NCBI GenBank assembly: GCA_022846095.1 | Contig: AP025583.1 | Location: forward strand, 3,931,279-3,995,278 | Source: Oscillospiraceae bacterium | Lineage (GTDB): Bacteria > Bacillota > Clostridia > Oscillospirales > Oscillospiraceae | Direction of reading: 5' to 3' | Length of the DNA: 64,000 bases | Part shown: piece after piece, positions 1 through 7,494 of the stretch | Layout: each line of letters begins with the position of its first letter | Position numbering within the stretch: the stretch's first letter is position 1 | Notes under the pieces: generated by a model | What the model saw: only the letters and a program-made list of their open reading frames with translations | What the model was told of the DNA's origin: nothing | The model's database searches: none | Position numbers and translations under genes: made by a program

Positions 1-1
1 C

Positions 2-928
2 ACCGTGAGCTTGCCCGCCGAGGCCGTGACCAAGCTGGCCCAGGCCGCCGACATAGCCGTGGCTACCCCCGTGGGCACCGTGACCCTGCCCGCCGCCGCT
101 CTGGCCGAGTTGGGCAGCGGTAAGGAGACGGTCAGTGTGACCCTGGAGGTCAAGACCGACGCCGGGGCCCCCACCTTCAACTTTGAACTGAAAACCGGGG
201 ACAGGGCCGTGGAAACTGTCTCGGGCGGCGTGAAGGTCTCCCTGCCCGCAGAGCAGCCCACCCCCGGCACCGTGGCCGTGCTGGTGCTGCCTGACGGCAC
301 CGAGCAAGTGATCCGCAAGTCCGCCGCCGGGGCCGACGGCGTGGCCGCCCTGCTGGACGGCTCCGCCACGGTGAAGCTGGTGGATAACGCCAAGACCTTC
401 CCCGACGTGCCCGCCGAAAACTGGGCGGCGGACGCCGTAGCCTTTGCCACAGGGCACGACCTGTTCCAGGGGGTCAACGGCGACAGCTTTGCACCCGACA
501 TGACCATGAACCGGGGCATGCTGGTCACCGTCCTGAACCGCCTGGAGGACGAGGCCAAGGGCGAGACCGCCGCCGACTTCACAGATGTGGCCGAGGGGGC
601 CTACTATGCCGACGCCGTGGCCTGGGCCACGGAGTACGGAATTGTCACCGGCACCGGCGCGGGCTTCAACCCGGACGGGGAAATCACCCGTGAATCCCTG
701 GCCGTCATGCTCTACCGCTATGCGGACGTGCTGGGCTATGACACCACCGGCACCGCCGCCACCGTGGGCGAGGGTGTGAGCGATTGGGCCGCCGACGCTA
801 TGAGCTGGGCCGTCGGCTCCGGCCTCCTGCAAGGGGACGGCAACGGCGACTTGAATCCCACTGCCTCCGCTACCCGCGCCGAGACCGCCGCCATCTTGCA
901 GCGGTTCGTGGAGGGGATGGTCAAATGA
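2..928 (+). CDS. SLH-domain surface protein, C-terminal part (5' end outside window)
   Basis: The reading frame is open to the first base, so only the C-terminal ~309 residues are present. The last ~175 residues hold three S-layer-homology modules (FPDVPAENWAADAV, FTDVAEGAYYADAV and VSDWAADAMSWAV regions), the domain that binds secondary cell-wall polymer in Gram-positives and fixes exported proteins to the wall. Ahead of them lies a beta-rich segment with the phrase [14 protein letters not shown], also found just before the SLH modules of the 1030-residue protein at 43334-46426, so the two are paralogues over this part. The stop overlaps the next start (ATGA at 925-928), implying translational coupling with the following gene. 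It lies on the same strand as the replication/recombinase module that follows, so it may be element cargo; a host origin cannot be excluded without the left boundary. Confidence 0.85.
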   Translation, partial: TVSLPAEAVTKLAQAADIAVATPVGTVTLPAAALAELGSGKETVSVTLEVKTDAGAPTFNFELKTGDRAVETVSGGVKVSLPAEQPTPGTVAVLVLPDGTEQVIRKSAAGADGVAALLDGSATVKLVDNAKTFPDVPAENWAADAVAFATGHDLFQGVNGDSFAPDMTMNRGMLVTVLNRLEDEAKGETAADFTDVAEGAYYADAVAWATEYGIVTGTGAGFNPDGEITRESLAVMLYRYADVLGYDTTGTAATVGEGVSDWAADAMSWAVGSGLLQGDGNGDLNPTASATRAETAAILQRFVEGMVK

Positions 929-1662
929 GTGTGGAAGTCAACTTGATAGGGGCGTATAACTTCCGGCTGCTGGAAACCATTTTGAAGAGCCTCCACAAGT
1001 ATTGGGCGTTTACCTTGAATACGGAGGACTACGACGAGGTTTTCAGGCTTGGGAAGCAGGGCCTTCTTCTGCGGCCCACCGAAGAAGAACGGGCGCAGAT
1101 GGACTATGAAATTCCCCACAAGCTGGCACAGTGGAGCGGCATACCGCTTGATTTTCTATATGGGGAGCGTCAGATTATCACGGGAATCTACCTAGAGGCA
1201 GAACTTCCACCTCTGAACATAAAAGACTTCGACCACGATTCCCGCCGCTTGGACGACCGGGTATATGATATAATGAGCATACGGGAATTTGACGACCTGT
1301 GGGCGGACCCCCTGGGACTGGATGAATATATCAGTGATGACATTTTCGGTAGTGACGTCGTCGCGGAACACGGTATGGAAATGCTGCTGTCCGCCTTGGT
1401 ATTCCTGTTAAAGCGGAAAGAGCGGTCAGACGAGGCCCCATCGCTGGGCGAGGTCCCGTCATTGAGTGTTCGCCAAAACAGGCGATTCCAAGAATATGAC
1501 CCGCGCTTGCGAGCGTTGGCCGATATACTGATAAAAGCAACTGGGTGCCATTCCTCCGAAGCTGTCACAGAGGTTGGAAAACTGGAACAAGACTTGTCAA
1601 TCCTCCATTTTGGTAGGCCATTTGAAAAGCTGGTTTGCAAGCTGGCGACGGCAACGAGATAA
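925..1662 (+). CDS. Unknown protein coupled to SLH protein (245 aa)
   Basis: The ATG lies inside the ATGA overlap with the SLH gene and is preceded by GGAGGGG eight bases upstream; a longer frame from 784 has no better site, so this start is preferred. The product (begins MSVEVNLIGAYNFRLL) has no signal peptide, no clear membrane segment and no motif I recognise; it is acidic in the middle (runs of D/E around residues 85-125) and has a moderately hydrophobic helix-like stretch MEMLLSALVFLLK near residue 150. Coupling to a wall-anchored protein in the same transcript suggests a related task. The transcript appears to end at the strong hairpin at 1704-1744. Function unknown. Confidence 0.6.
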   Translation: MSVEVNLIGAYNFRLLETILKSLHKYWAFTLNTEDYDEVFRLGKQGLLLRPTEEERAQMDYEIPHKLAQWSGIPLDFLYGERQIITGIYLEAELPPLNIKDFDHDSRRLDDRVYDIMSIREFDDLWADPLGLDEYISDDIFGSDVVAEHGMEMLLSALVFLLKRKERSDEAPSLGEVPSLSVRQNRRFQEYDPRLRALADILIKATGCHSSEAVTEVGKLEQDLSILHFGRPFEKLVCKLATATR

Positions 1663-1703
1663 CAAAATAATGATAGAATGATTGAGAACATGTGAAAATC
1701 TGC

Positions 1704-1744
1704 AAGGCACGTCCCCACTTCCAAGTGGGGACGTGCCTTTTTTC
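1704..1744 (+). terminator. Rho-independent terminator
   Basis: A perfect 17-bp stem (AAGGCACGTCCCCACTT, loop CC) is followed by a run of T on the plus strand. It closes the SLH-protein / unknown-protein transcript and separates it from the next gene at 1888. Confidence 0.85.
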
Positions 1745-1887
1745 CTTGCCAAGTAGGTGCGATTCTATATGCGATAATGGCATTGTAAGCGGTGACGACA
1801 TCCAGCGCGACCATCCGAGCCATTCTCGGTGTCCGCCACCATTCCACTATCGGACAGCGCCAAACGGCGCGGAAAGGAATACTCAAC

Positions 1888-2301
1888 ATGAGCAAGCAGA
1901 TTTCGGGTCTGCCCCAGGAGGCAGTCTGCGGCAGTGCGCCGCCCATCGCGGTTGGTTGCAGCACCGCAAAGGTTTACAAGGACGGCGTACCCACCGGCGA
2001 AACGGAGGGGGTCCGCGTGAACATCGTGGCCCCCGGGAGGGGCTTTGCCGCGGTGAGCGTGAAGCTTCCGGAAAGCGGGCTGGGCCTGGGCGGCATGACC
2101 GGCGACGACATCAGCGCCGCGAATACCGCCGGGAAGTACGTTTATGTGGGCTTCACCGGCTTCTCCGCCAAGGCCTACGTGGGCCGGGACGGTAACCTTG
2201 GTATCACCGCCACCGCCGACAGGGTCTTCCTGGCGGACGCCAGCGGAAAACCCAAGAATATGACGGGGGCTATCCCCGGAGGAGGAAACAATCATGTGTA
2301 A
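1888..2301 (+). CDS. Small element protein, DUF961/ssDNA-binding-like pattern (137 aa)
   Basis: ATG at 1888 follows AAAGGAA at a normal spacing; the frame is open further upstream but lacks a better site. The protein is short, soluble and beta-rich, with the phrase YKDGVPTGETEG followed by a GF..VSVKLP segment. That spacing resembles the DUF961/YdcP proteins found directly before the FtsK-like gene in Tn916-type elements, and the position before ATPase and Rep genes also fits the ssDNA-binding protein of filamentous phages. Both are inferences from pattern and context; no diagnostic residue settles it. Its stop overlaps the next start by 8 bases (2294-2301), so the two are co-translated. Confidence 0.6.
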   Translation: MSKQISGLPQEAVCGSAPPIAVGCSTAKVYKDGVPTGETEGVRVNIVAPGRGFAAVSVKLPESGLGLGGMTGDDISAANTAGKYVYVGFTGFSAKAYVGRDGNLGITATADRVFLADASGKPKNMTGAIPGGGNNHV

Positions 2302-2920
2302 AAAGCTGAAAGAGGCTCTTGAGCTGGTCAAGGCCCACCCCGGCCAGAGCGTCGCAATCGCGGCCATGCTGGTGGCTGTTGCGGCCCTGATGGCACTGGT
2401 GCTCCCCAAGGTCCTGGGCTGGGTCGCCGTAGGCCTCCTGGTTCTCTGGGTCTTCTACGAGCCGCACCGCCCGACGGTGCAGCCGCCCCCCTACATCGCG
2501 GAGGACCTGCTGATGGACCTGCTTTTTCAGGTCTTTACCATTCAAAACCATGCCGCCCTTTTCGGAATCATCGCTCCCGAAACAGCGTCGATGATGGATT
2601 GTGGATTGCATAATAAAGGCCCCCTTGAGGTCATTTATGCGCTGGTAGAACTTGCACCCAACACCATGCCAAACTGCCCAAAGTTCAAGAGGCTTTTGCA
2701 GCAACGGCTGGACGCAGCTTGCGCGGAGCGGAGGCTACCGCCTCTCTTCGCCGTGGTTGAGGTCCAGGACACCGCCGCCGGGGGAATCCTCATCCAAGTG
2801 GCGTACCTGGACGGCGACGAACGGCAGCGACAGTACAAAGCGTACTTGGGCCAGAAGGAACAGGAGCAACGCACCCGTCTGACGGTCAGGGTCGAGGCCC
2901 CCGACGATGACGAGTTCTAG
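2294..2920 (+). CDS. Membrane protein of the replication/transfer module (208 aa)
   Basis: GGAGGAGG sits eight bases before the ATG. Residues ~18-55 form two closely spaced hydrophobic helices (around QSVAIAAMLVAVAALMALVL and VLGWVAVGLLVLWVFY), followed by a soluble domain of ~150 residues that ends very acidic (PDDDEF). The gene overlaps both neighbours: the preceding stop by 8 bases and the ATPase start by 14 bases. This tight coupling suggests the membrane protein and the ATPase work as a pair, for example as the membrane anchor of a DNA-export or virion-assembly motor. I do not recognise the soluble domain. Confidence 0.6.
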   Translation: MCKKLKEALELVKAHPGQSVAIAAMLVAVAALMALVLPKVLGWVAVGLLVLWVFYEPHRPTVQPPPYIAEDLLMDLLFQVFTIQNHAALFGIIAPETASMMDCGLHNKGPLEVIYALVELAPNTMPNCPKFKRLLQQRLDAACAERRLPPLFAVVEVQDTAAGGILIQVAYLDGDERQRQYKAYLGQKEQEQRTRLTVRVEAPDDDEF

Positions 2921-3623
2921 CCTGCCCTTGTTCTGGGACGCGGCGGCGCTGCGGGAGGGCGGGCGGGAGGCGGTCCTTTGGGACGCCTCCCGCTTTCCCC
3001 ATCTGCTGGTGATAGGAGCAACAGGCAGCGGAAAAACCTATGCCGTGAAGCTGCTGCTGGGCAAGATCACGGCACATATCCCAGGGGCCAAGGCCATCCT
3101 CTGCGACTACAAGGCCGACGACTTCCGCTTTCTGGCCGGTAGCCCCCGCTACTATGAGTTTGACGGCTGCACTGAGGGCCTAAACGCTTTTTACGGGGCG
3201 TTCCAGGCCCGCCAGCGTGGGGACACCCCCTCCCGTACCTTCCGCCTCCTGGTGTTTGATGAATGGGCCTCTTATGTGTCCATGTTGGACAAAAAGGAGG
3301 CGGAGGAGGCCAAGCGGAAATTGGCGACCCTGCTCATGCTGGGCCGGTCCTTCAACTTCCATGTGCTGGTAAGTCAGCAGCGGGCGGACGCCGCCTACTT
3401 CAGCACGGCGCGGGACAACTTCAATATCGTGGTGGCCCTGGGCAACCTGTCCAGGGAAAGCCGGGATATGTTCTTTTCCGGCTTCAAGGACGAGATGGGG
3501 CCGGTCCGCAGATTGGGAGAGGGCTATATGCTCACCAACGGCGCGGAGCTGCGCCACATCCAAGTCCCCAGTGTGCGGAACCTTGACAAGCTGGACGCCG
3601 CAATCAAACGTCTTGTGATATGA
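2907..3623 (+). CDS. HerA/FtsK-like or Zot-like P-loop ATPase (238 aa)
   Basis: Walker A is GATGSGKT at residues 37-44 and Walker B is RLLVFDEWASY near residues 112-122; a sensor-like VLVSQQRADAAYF segment follows. This is the layout of the FtsK/HerA branch that includes FtsK, TcpA coupling proteins of Gram-positive conjugative elements and the Zot/pI assembly ATPases of inoviruses. At 238 residues it is a bare motor domain without membrane segments; the overlapping gene before it could supply them. The start at 2907 has GAGG nine bases upstream. Followed after ~95 bases by the rolling-circle Rep gene, the same order as FtsK-Rep in Tn916-like modules and ATPase-Rep neighbourhoods in filamentous phages. 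Confidence 0.75.
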   Translation: MTSSSLPLFWDAAALREGGREAVLWDASRFPHLLVIGATGSGKTYAVKLLLGKITAHIPGAKAILCDYKADDFRFLAGSPRYYEFDGCTEGLNAFYGAFQARQRGDTPSRTFRLLVFDEWASYVSMLDKKEAEEAKRKLATLLMLGRSFNFHVLVSQQRADAAYFSTARDNFNIVVALGNLSRESRDMFFSGFKDEMGPVRRLGEGYMLTNGAELRHIQVPSVRNLDKLDAAIKRLVI

Positions 3624-3754
3624 GACCGGCCCACGAGTGGGCGGACGGGGCGGCGCGGGCCGAAGGCAGGAGCGCCGCCCCAGGCCGTCCGGCCCGCAGG
3701 GCCTTAACTTGATTTTTTATGAACATTGACAGAATTGCGAATGTGAGACCGGCC
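3621..3754 (+). other. Candidate replication origin: large hairpin flanked by 11-bp direct repeats
   Basis: TGAGACCGGCC occurs at 3621-3631 and again at 3744-3754. Between them lies a GC-rich interrupted stem at 3643-3690 (outer arms GGACGG and CCGTCC, inner arms GGGCGGCG and CGCCGCCC). The position directly before the HUH replication gene is where double-strand origins of rolling-circle replicons commonly sit. The first repeat overlaps the ATPase stop and the second lies within the first codons of Rep. Origin function is inference. Confidence 0.35.
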
Positions 3755-4669
3755 AGGGCAGACACGCCGGTGACGGTGAAGCGGTGCGGGAATGTCATAG
3801 AGGTCCGCTACATGGCCTCCACAGCAGAGGCCCCGCCAACCTACAAGCTGGACGCGGACCACTACGTGGACACCCGAACCGGCGAGGTAAAAGCGGTGAC
3901 GCATACCGCCAGCAGGGCGGAGGACAAGGCCAGCGTGGCCCAATCTCTCCGCAAGCTCCGGGACCTTATCAACGCCAATCTGACGGACCCGGAAGCGGCG
4001 CTGTGGGTGACGCTCACCTACACCGAGAACATGCGGGACCCGGCGCGGCTGTATGAGGACTACCGCCGTTTCTGGCTGCGGCTACGCTACTACCTGGACA
4101 AGCAAGGGCACCCGCCCGCCGAGTACATCACCGCCGCCGAGCCCCAGGGCCGGGGCGCGTGGCACCTCCATAGTCTGTTCCTCTTCCCCGGCAAGGCCCC
4201 ATTCATCCCCAACGCGGACATAGCGCGTGTATGGGGCCACGGCTTCACCAAGACCAAGAGCTTGACAGGAATCGACAACCCCGGCCTGTACCTCACTGCG
4301 TACCTGGGTGACATGGAGCTGACCGAGGCCCTATCCAGTGGCGTGAAGCGGGGACGGCTGGCAGAGGCGGAGACTACCGGCGCAGACGGGCAGCGCCGCC
4401 GCAAGGCAATCGTCAAGGGGGCACGGCTGCGCCTGTACCCGCCCGGCTTCAATCTCTATCGGTTTAGTCGGGGCGTGAAACGGCCCGTGGTATGGCGGAC
4501 CACCGAGGCTGAGGCGCAAGAGGTCATAGGGGACGCCCCCCTCACCTACGAAAAGACCATCCGCGTCACCGATGGCGCGTGCGACACGCTTAATATCATC
4601 AACTACCGGCAGTACAACACGGGCAAGAAAGGGGGCGGCACCTGTGGAGGAAAAGAAGAAACACCCTGA
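3719..4669 (+). CDS. HUH rolling-circle replication initiator (316 aa)
   Basis: The core shows the three expected blocks: WVTLTYTE near residues 95-103, the metal-binding HUH motif in AWHLHSLFLF near 147-156, and a tyrosine-bearing YLTAYL block near 190. Such proteins nick one strand at an origin and stay covalently attached through tyrosine. The arrangement resembles the inovirus ORF2/G2P-type and related plasmid Rep families more than large conjugative relaxases. The basic C-terminal half (RGVKR, GRLAEAE..RRRK) probably binds DNA. The ATG at 3719 has no good Shine-Dalgarno site, so an in-frame GTG a few codons later is possible. It lies between the putative origin hairpin and a small coupled gene. 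Confidence 0.75.
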   Translation: MNIDRIANVRPARADTPVTVKRCGNVIEVRYMASTAEAPPTYKLDADHYVDTRTGEVKAVTHTASRAEDKASVAQSLRKLRDLINANLTDPEAALWVTLTYTENMRDPARLYEDYRRFWLRLRYYLDKQGHPPAEYITAAEPQGRGAWHLHSLFLFPGKAPFIPNADIARVWGHGFTKTKSLTGIDNPGLYLTAYLGDMELTEALSSGVKRGRLAEAETTGADGQRRRKAIVKGARLRLYPPGFNLYRFSRGVKRPVVWRTTEAEAQEVIGDAPLTYEKTIRVTDGACDTLNIINYRQYNTGKKGGGTCGGKEETP

Positions 4670-4829
4670 CAAAACCGCGCTTTCCAGCGACGGCCCACAT
4701 CACCGCTATAATCTCGCTGTGGTGGATGGAGACACCGTTTTTCTGGTGCGCCATATCTGCCAGGGCTACCAGAGCGTCAAAGAAGTCTATCAGAACTTTC
4801 TGAAAAGAAAAATTGAAGATATTCAATAA
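4644..4829 (+). CDS. Small unknown protein after Rep (61 aa)
   Basis: A GTG at 4644 inside the end of the Rep gene is preceded by an AAAGGGGGC ribosome site and gives a 61-residue protein (MEEKKKHPDK start) with a lysine-rich N-terminus, a short beta-like core (YNLAVVDGDTVFLVRHI) and a charged helical tail. The overlap with Rep by 26 bases and intact frame argue that it is translated. No family recognised; in this position small copy-control or excision-related proteins are common, but nothing in the sequence proves that. Confidence 0.5.
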   Translation: MEEKKKHPDKTALSSDGPHHRYNLAVVDGDTVFLVRHICQGYQSVKEVYQNFLKRKIEDIQ

Positions 4830-4855
4830 ATATATCCAATATCCGGCCCTTTTCC

Positions 4856-4884
4856 TTGCTGTTTTCGCCTCTTTGTGGTATAAT
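4856..4884 (+). promoter_or_regulatory. Promoter of serine recombinase
   Basis: TTGCTG (4856-4861), 17-bp spacer, TATAAT (4879-4884). It lies ~52 bases before the TTG start of the recombinase and gives that gene its own transcript. Confidence 0.75.
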
Positions 4885-4936
4885 AATAGTACCATCAAGC
4901 GTCGCCGTGCAAGGATGGGAAAGGAGTGTAACACCC

Positions 4937-6529
4937 TTGCTACATACGGCAGACACCGCCCTTTATGGTCGCCTCTCCAAAGAGGACAGGACCAGGGGCA
5001 TGAATTTAAATAAAGGCAATAGCGACAGTATCGAATCCCAAATGCTCATGCTCCACCAATACGCCGCCGCCCACGGCCTGCAAGTCTACGATGAATACAC
5101 TGACGACGGCTATACCGGGACCAACTTCCAGCGCCCGGACTTTATGCGGATGATGGAGGATATACGGGCAGGGAAAGTCAAAACGGTCATCGTGAAGGAC
5201 CTCTCCCGGCTGGGTCGGGACTACATCGAGAGCGGGCGCTATCAAGAGGTCATCTTCCCGGAGTTGGGCACCCGTCTAATAGCCATAGGCGACGGGTACG
5301 ACAGTGACAACGAGGACGGCAACGACATAGCCCCCTTCAAAAACCTGTTCAATGACTTTTACCCCCGTGACATCTCTAAGAAAACCCGGAACGCCCTCAA
5401 CGCCCGTGCCCGAAACGGGGAATATCTCGGCCCCGGCCTCTATGGTTATTGCAAAGACCCCAATGACCGGCACAAGCTGGTCCCGGACCCCGACACGGCC
5501 CCGGTAGTCCGGCGTATCTTCTCCATGGTGTGCGGCGGCTATGGCTTTTGTAAGGTCGCCCGTGAGCTTTCCAACGAGGGTATACCCACGCCTGGGGCGG
5601 TCAAAGGACACGGCCCCAGGACCGGTTATCACCGGCCCACCGATTGGCACTTCCCCACTGTCCGGGCTATCGTGATGAATCCCATGTACCTGGGCCACAC
5701 CATCCACGGCGTCCAGAAAAAGCTCAACTACAAGAGCAGTAAAATGATTCAAATGCCGGAGGAAAACTGGATTGTAGTGGAGGGGACCCACGAACCGCTT
5801 ATCAGCCGGGAAACCTGGGACCTGGCCCACAAGGTCATTTCCACCAGAAGCAAGCCCACGGGCAAGGGAACTCCCCACATTTTTTCCGGCCTTTTGAAGT
5901 GCGGCACCTGCGGGGCGACCATGGCGAAGGATTCCGGGAACGGCTTTAGCTGCCAGAGGTACAAGGTGTACGGCAAGGAGCAATGTACCAACCACCGCAT
6001 TACCATGGAGCAGTTGAACACGGTTGTCCTCGCCAGCATTCGGGATGTGTCCGAAGAGGTCCGGGCAGACCGGGACGGTTTCATTGAGCGGTTGACCGGC
6101 AAGGGGTTGGAGGGACAACGGGCGGCCTGTGAGACGGCCAGACGAGAGCGGCACAAGCTGGAAAAGCGGCTATCCGAAATCGGCCCATTGGTGAAAAAGG
6201 CTTTTGAGAAGAACGCTGCCGACCTTCTTCCCGACGATGTTTACACGGCCCTCATAGAGGACTACGCCGCCGAGAAAGAGGACGTCATCGCCCGCCTCGC
6301 GGACTTGGACGCCAAAATCGTGGAAATGGAGCAGGAGACGGAAGGGCCGGAAAAATTCGTGGCCCTGGTGGAGCAGTACACCGACATACAGGCGCTTGAC
6401 CGCGACATCCTCCACGCCCTCATTGAGAAGATAGTTATTCACCAGGGCTACAAGGACCAGGGCGTCAAGCACCAGGAAGTTGATATTTACTTCCGCTTTA
6501 TTGGCCGCATTGATGATTTGTCTATTTGA
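4937..6529 (+). CDS. Large serine recombinase (integrase/excisionase) with DUF4368-type tail
   Basis: The start is TTG at 4937, ten bases after GGAG (4923-4926) and downstream of a good promoter; it yields 530 residues. The N-terminal resolvase domain has LYGRLSKED with the catalytic serine and arginine, SIESQ, and the DLSRLGRDY block. A recombinase domain follows (~residues 150-290), then a zinc ribbon with CGTCGA and later cysteines near residues 321-350, a long charged coiled coil, and an EKIVIHQGY..I.FRF tail of the DUF4368 type seen in TnpX/TndX-like recombinases of Clostridia. Such enzymes integrate and excise elements by short att sites, normally encoded at one end of the element. The right boundary should therefore be close to 6530. 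Confidence 0.92.
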   Translation: MLHTADTALYGRLSKEDRTRGMNLNKGNSDSIESQMLMLHQYAAAHGLQVYDEYTDDGYTGTNFQRPDFMRMMEDIRAGKVKTVIVKDLSRLGRDYIESGRYQEVIFPELGTRLIAIGDGYDSDNEDGNDIAPFKNLFNDFYPRDISKKTRNALNARARNGEYLGPGLYGYCKDPNDRHKLVPDPDTAPVVRRIFSMVCGGYGFCKVARELSNEGIPTPGAVKGHGPRTGYHRPTDWHFPTVRAIVMNPMYLGHTIHGVQKKLNYKSSKMIQMPEENWIVVEGTHEPLISRETWDLAHKVISTRSKPTGKGTPHIFSGLLKCGTCGATMAKDSGNGFSCQRYKVYGKEQCTNHRITMEQLNTVVLASIRDVSEEVRADRDGFIERLTGKGLEGQRAACETARRERHKLEKRLSEIGPLVKKAFEKNAADLLPDDVYTALIEDYAAEKEDVIARLADLDAKIVEMEQETEGPEKFVALVEQYTDIQALDRDILHALIEKIVIHQGYKDQGVKHQEVDIYFRFIGRIDDLSI

Positions 6530-6626
6530 GTACTAAGCGGTGGCCTGCACAAGCCCTAAAAGGGCTTCATGCCAGCTGAGCCTCAAGGCTCATGAATAGG
6601 TTTGCCGAGCGCATCAATTTCTCAGG

Positions 6627-6652
6627 CAGCCCCCGTAAAGGGGGCTGTCTTT
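6627..6652 (+). terminator. Hairpin terminator between recombinase and tnpA
   Basis: CAGCCCCC (6627-6634), loop GTAAA, GGGGGCTG (6640-6647), then TCTTTATTT on the plus strand. It would stop read-through from the recombinase side and, as a stem, also lies just beyond the stop of the minus-strand transposase. Confidence 0.7.
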
Positions 6653-7121
6653 ATTTGCCCTTCCTTACCGGCTCACCCGTAAACGGGTCGGTAAACTCCT
6701 TCATGGATATTTGGTCTTTCATAATATCCTCCTGCATCTGGTTTCGGATATATTCTCGGATTGCCTTCTTGTTGCGTCCAACTGTATCCGCATAATACCC
6801 GGTACACCAGAATTCTCGATTCCCATACTTGTACTTCAAATTGGCGTGCCGGTCGAATATCATTAAACTGCTTTTCCCTTTCAAATACCCTACGAATTGG
6901 GATACACTGTATTTCGGCGGTATGCTTAAAAGCATATGTATGTGGTCCGGGCAGGCATTTGCCTCTATGATCTCTACTCCCTTATACTCGCACAGCCGCC
7001 GCAAAATACTCCCTATGTCTGCCTTTATCTTCCCATATATTATCTGCCTACGATACTTCGGTGCAAATACAATATGGTACTTACAATTCCACTTCGTATG
7101 TGCTAAACTTTTACTATCCAC
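6651..7121 (-). CDS. tnpA: IS200 family Y1 transposase TnpA (156 aa)
   Basis: The protein has the family opening LAHTKWNCKYHIVFAPKYRR, the HUH metal motif DHIHMLLSIPP, and the catalytic tyrosine in AIREYIRNQ, and matches the usual ~150-155 residue length. It carries out single-strand cut-and-paste transposition. I place the start at GTG 7121, eleven bases after GGAGG on the minus strand; a TTG at 7160 would add 13 residues not typical of the family. Intact frame and motifs suggest an active copy. It sits between the serine recombinase and tRNA-Val, in or next to the attachment region of the preceding element. Confidence 0.92.
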   Translation of the reverse strand: MDSKSLAHTKWNCKYHIVFAPKYRRQIIYGKIKADIGSILRRLCEYKGVEIIEANACPDHIHMLLSIPPKYSVSQFVGYLKGKSSLMIFDRHANLKYKYGNREFWCTGYYADTVGRNKKAIREYIRNQMQEDIMKDQISMKEFTDPFTGEPVRKGK

Positions 7122-7268
7122 TCGTGGATGCCCCTCCTTTGGTTTTGATGTGGTCGGCAAACCTACATCTATTCTACCAAACGAGGGGCTTTTTTGCTCT
7201 TACTCATAGGCATAGCCTTTTTAGAACCACGGGCATAGCCCGTGGTTTTCCGTGCTATGGCTAAAAAG

Positions 7269-7302
7269 AAAGGCCACCGCTGTGCTACCAGCGGCGGCCT
7301 TT
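7269..7302. other. Hairpin resembling the tRNA-Val terminator
   Basis: GGCCaCCGCTG and CAGCGGcGGCC pair around a TGCTAC loop. Sequence and loop are close to the hairpin at 7367-7401, so the two may be copies of one terminator left on both sides of an insertion. Confidence 0.5.
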
Positions 7303-7318
7303 GACGGGGTACTAAAAT

Positions 7319-7338
7319 GCGAAGAGACTCCTCTTCGC
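7319..7338. other. Small hairpin between the twin terminator-like hairpins
   Basis: GCGAAGAG-ACTC-CTCTTCGC. Its role is not evident; it lies in the candidate attachment zone between the IS200 copy and tRNA-Val. Confidence 0.4.
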
Positions 7339-7366
7339 TCAAGGTGCATTCTGTCAATAAACGGAC

Positions 7367-7401
7367 GAAAGCCACCGTTGTTGCTACCAACGGTGGCTTT
7401 C
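7367..7401 (-). terminator. Terminator of tRNA-Val
   Basis: A perfect 14-bp stem (GAAAGCCACCGTTG / CAACGGTGGCTTTC) starts just past the CCA end of the minus-strand tRNA gene. Confidence 0.75.
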
Positions 7402-7404
7402 TGA

Positions 7405-7480
7405 TGGTGGACGATACAGGACTTGAACCTGTGACCTCCCGCACGTCAAGCGGATGCTCTACCAGCTGAGCTAATCGTCC
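7405..7480 (-). tRNA. tRNA-Val (anticodon GAC), CCA encoded
   Basis: On the minus strand the 76-base gene folds as acceptor GGACGAT/ATCGTCC, D arm GCTC..GAGC, anticodon arm with seven-base loop TTGACGT (GAC at 34-36), T arm ACAGG-TTCAAGT-CCTGT, discriminator A and genomic CCA. GAC reads GUC/GUU valine codons. It has its own promoter (7495-7523) and a strong hairpin after the 3' end, so it is a single-gene transcript. Confidence 0.95.
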
Positions 7481-7494
7481 AAACGGCGAGGTTT

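Larger units (their letters stand above)
6550..7250 (-). mobile_element. IS200-type insertion sequence (approximate ends)
   Basis: A single Y1 transposase gene is flanked by small hairpins expected of IS200/IS605 ends: on the tnpA 3' side AAGCCCT-AAA-AGGGCTT (6551-6567) and TGAGCC-TCAA-GGCTCA (6577-6592), and on the 5' side CCACGGGC-ATA-GCCCGTGG (7227-7245). No terminal inverted repeats or target duplications are expected for this family and none are seen, so the borders are estimates. There is no tnpB, hence IS200 rather than IS605. The region is visibly more AT-rich than its surroundings. Confidence 0.75.
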
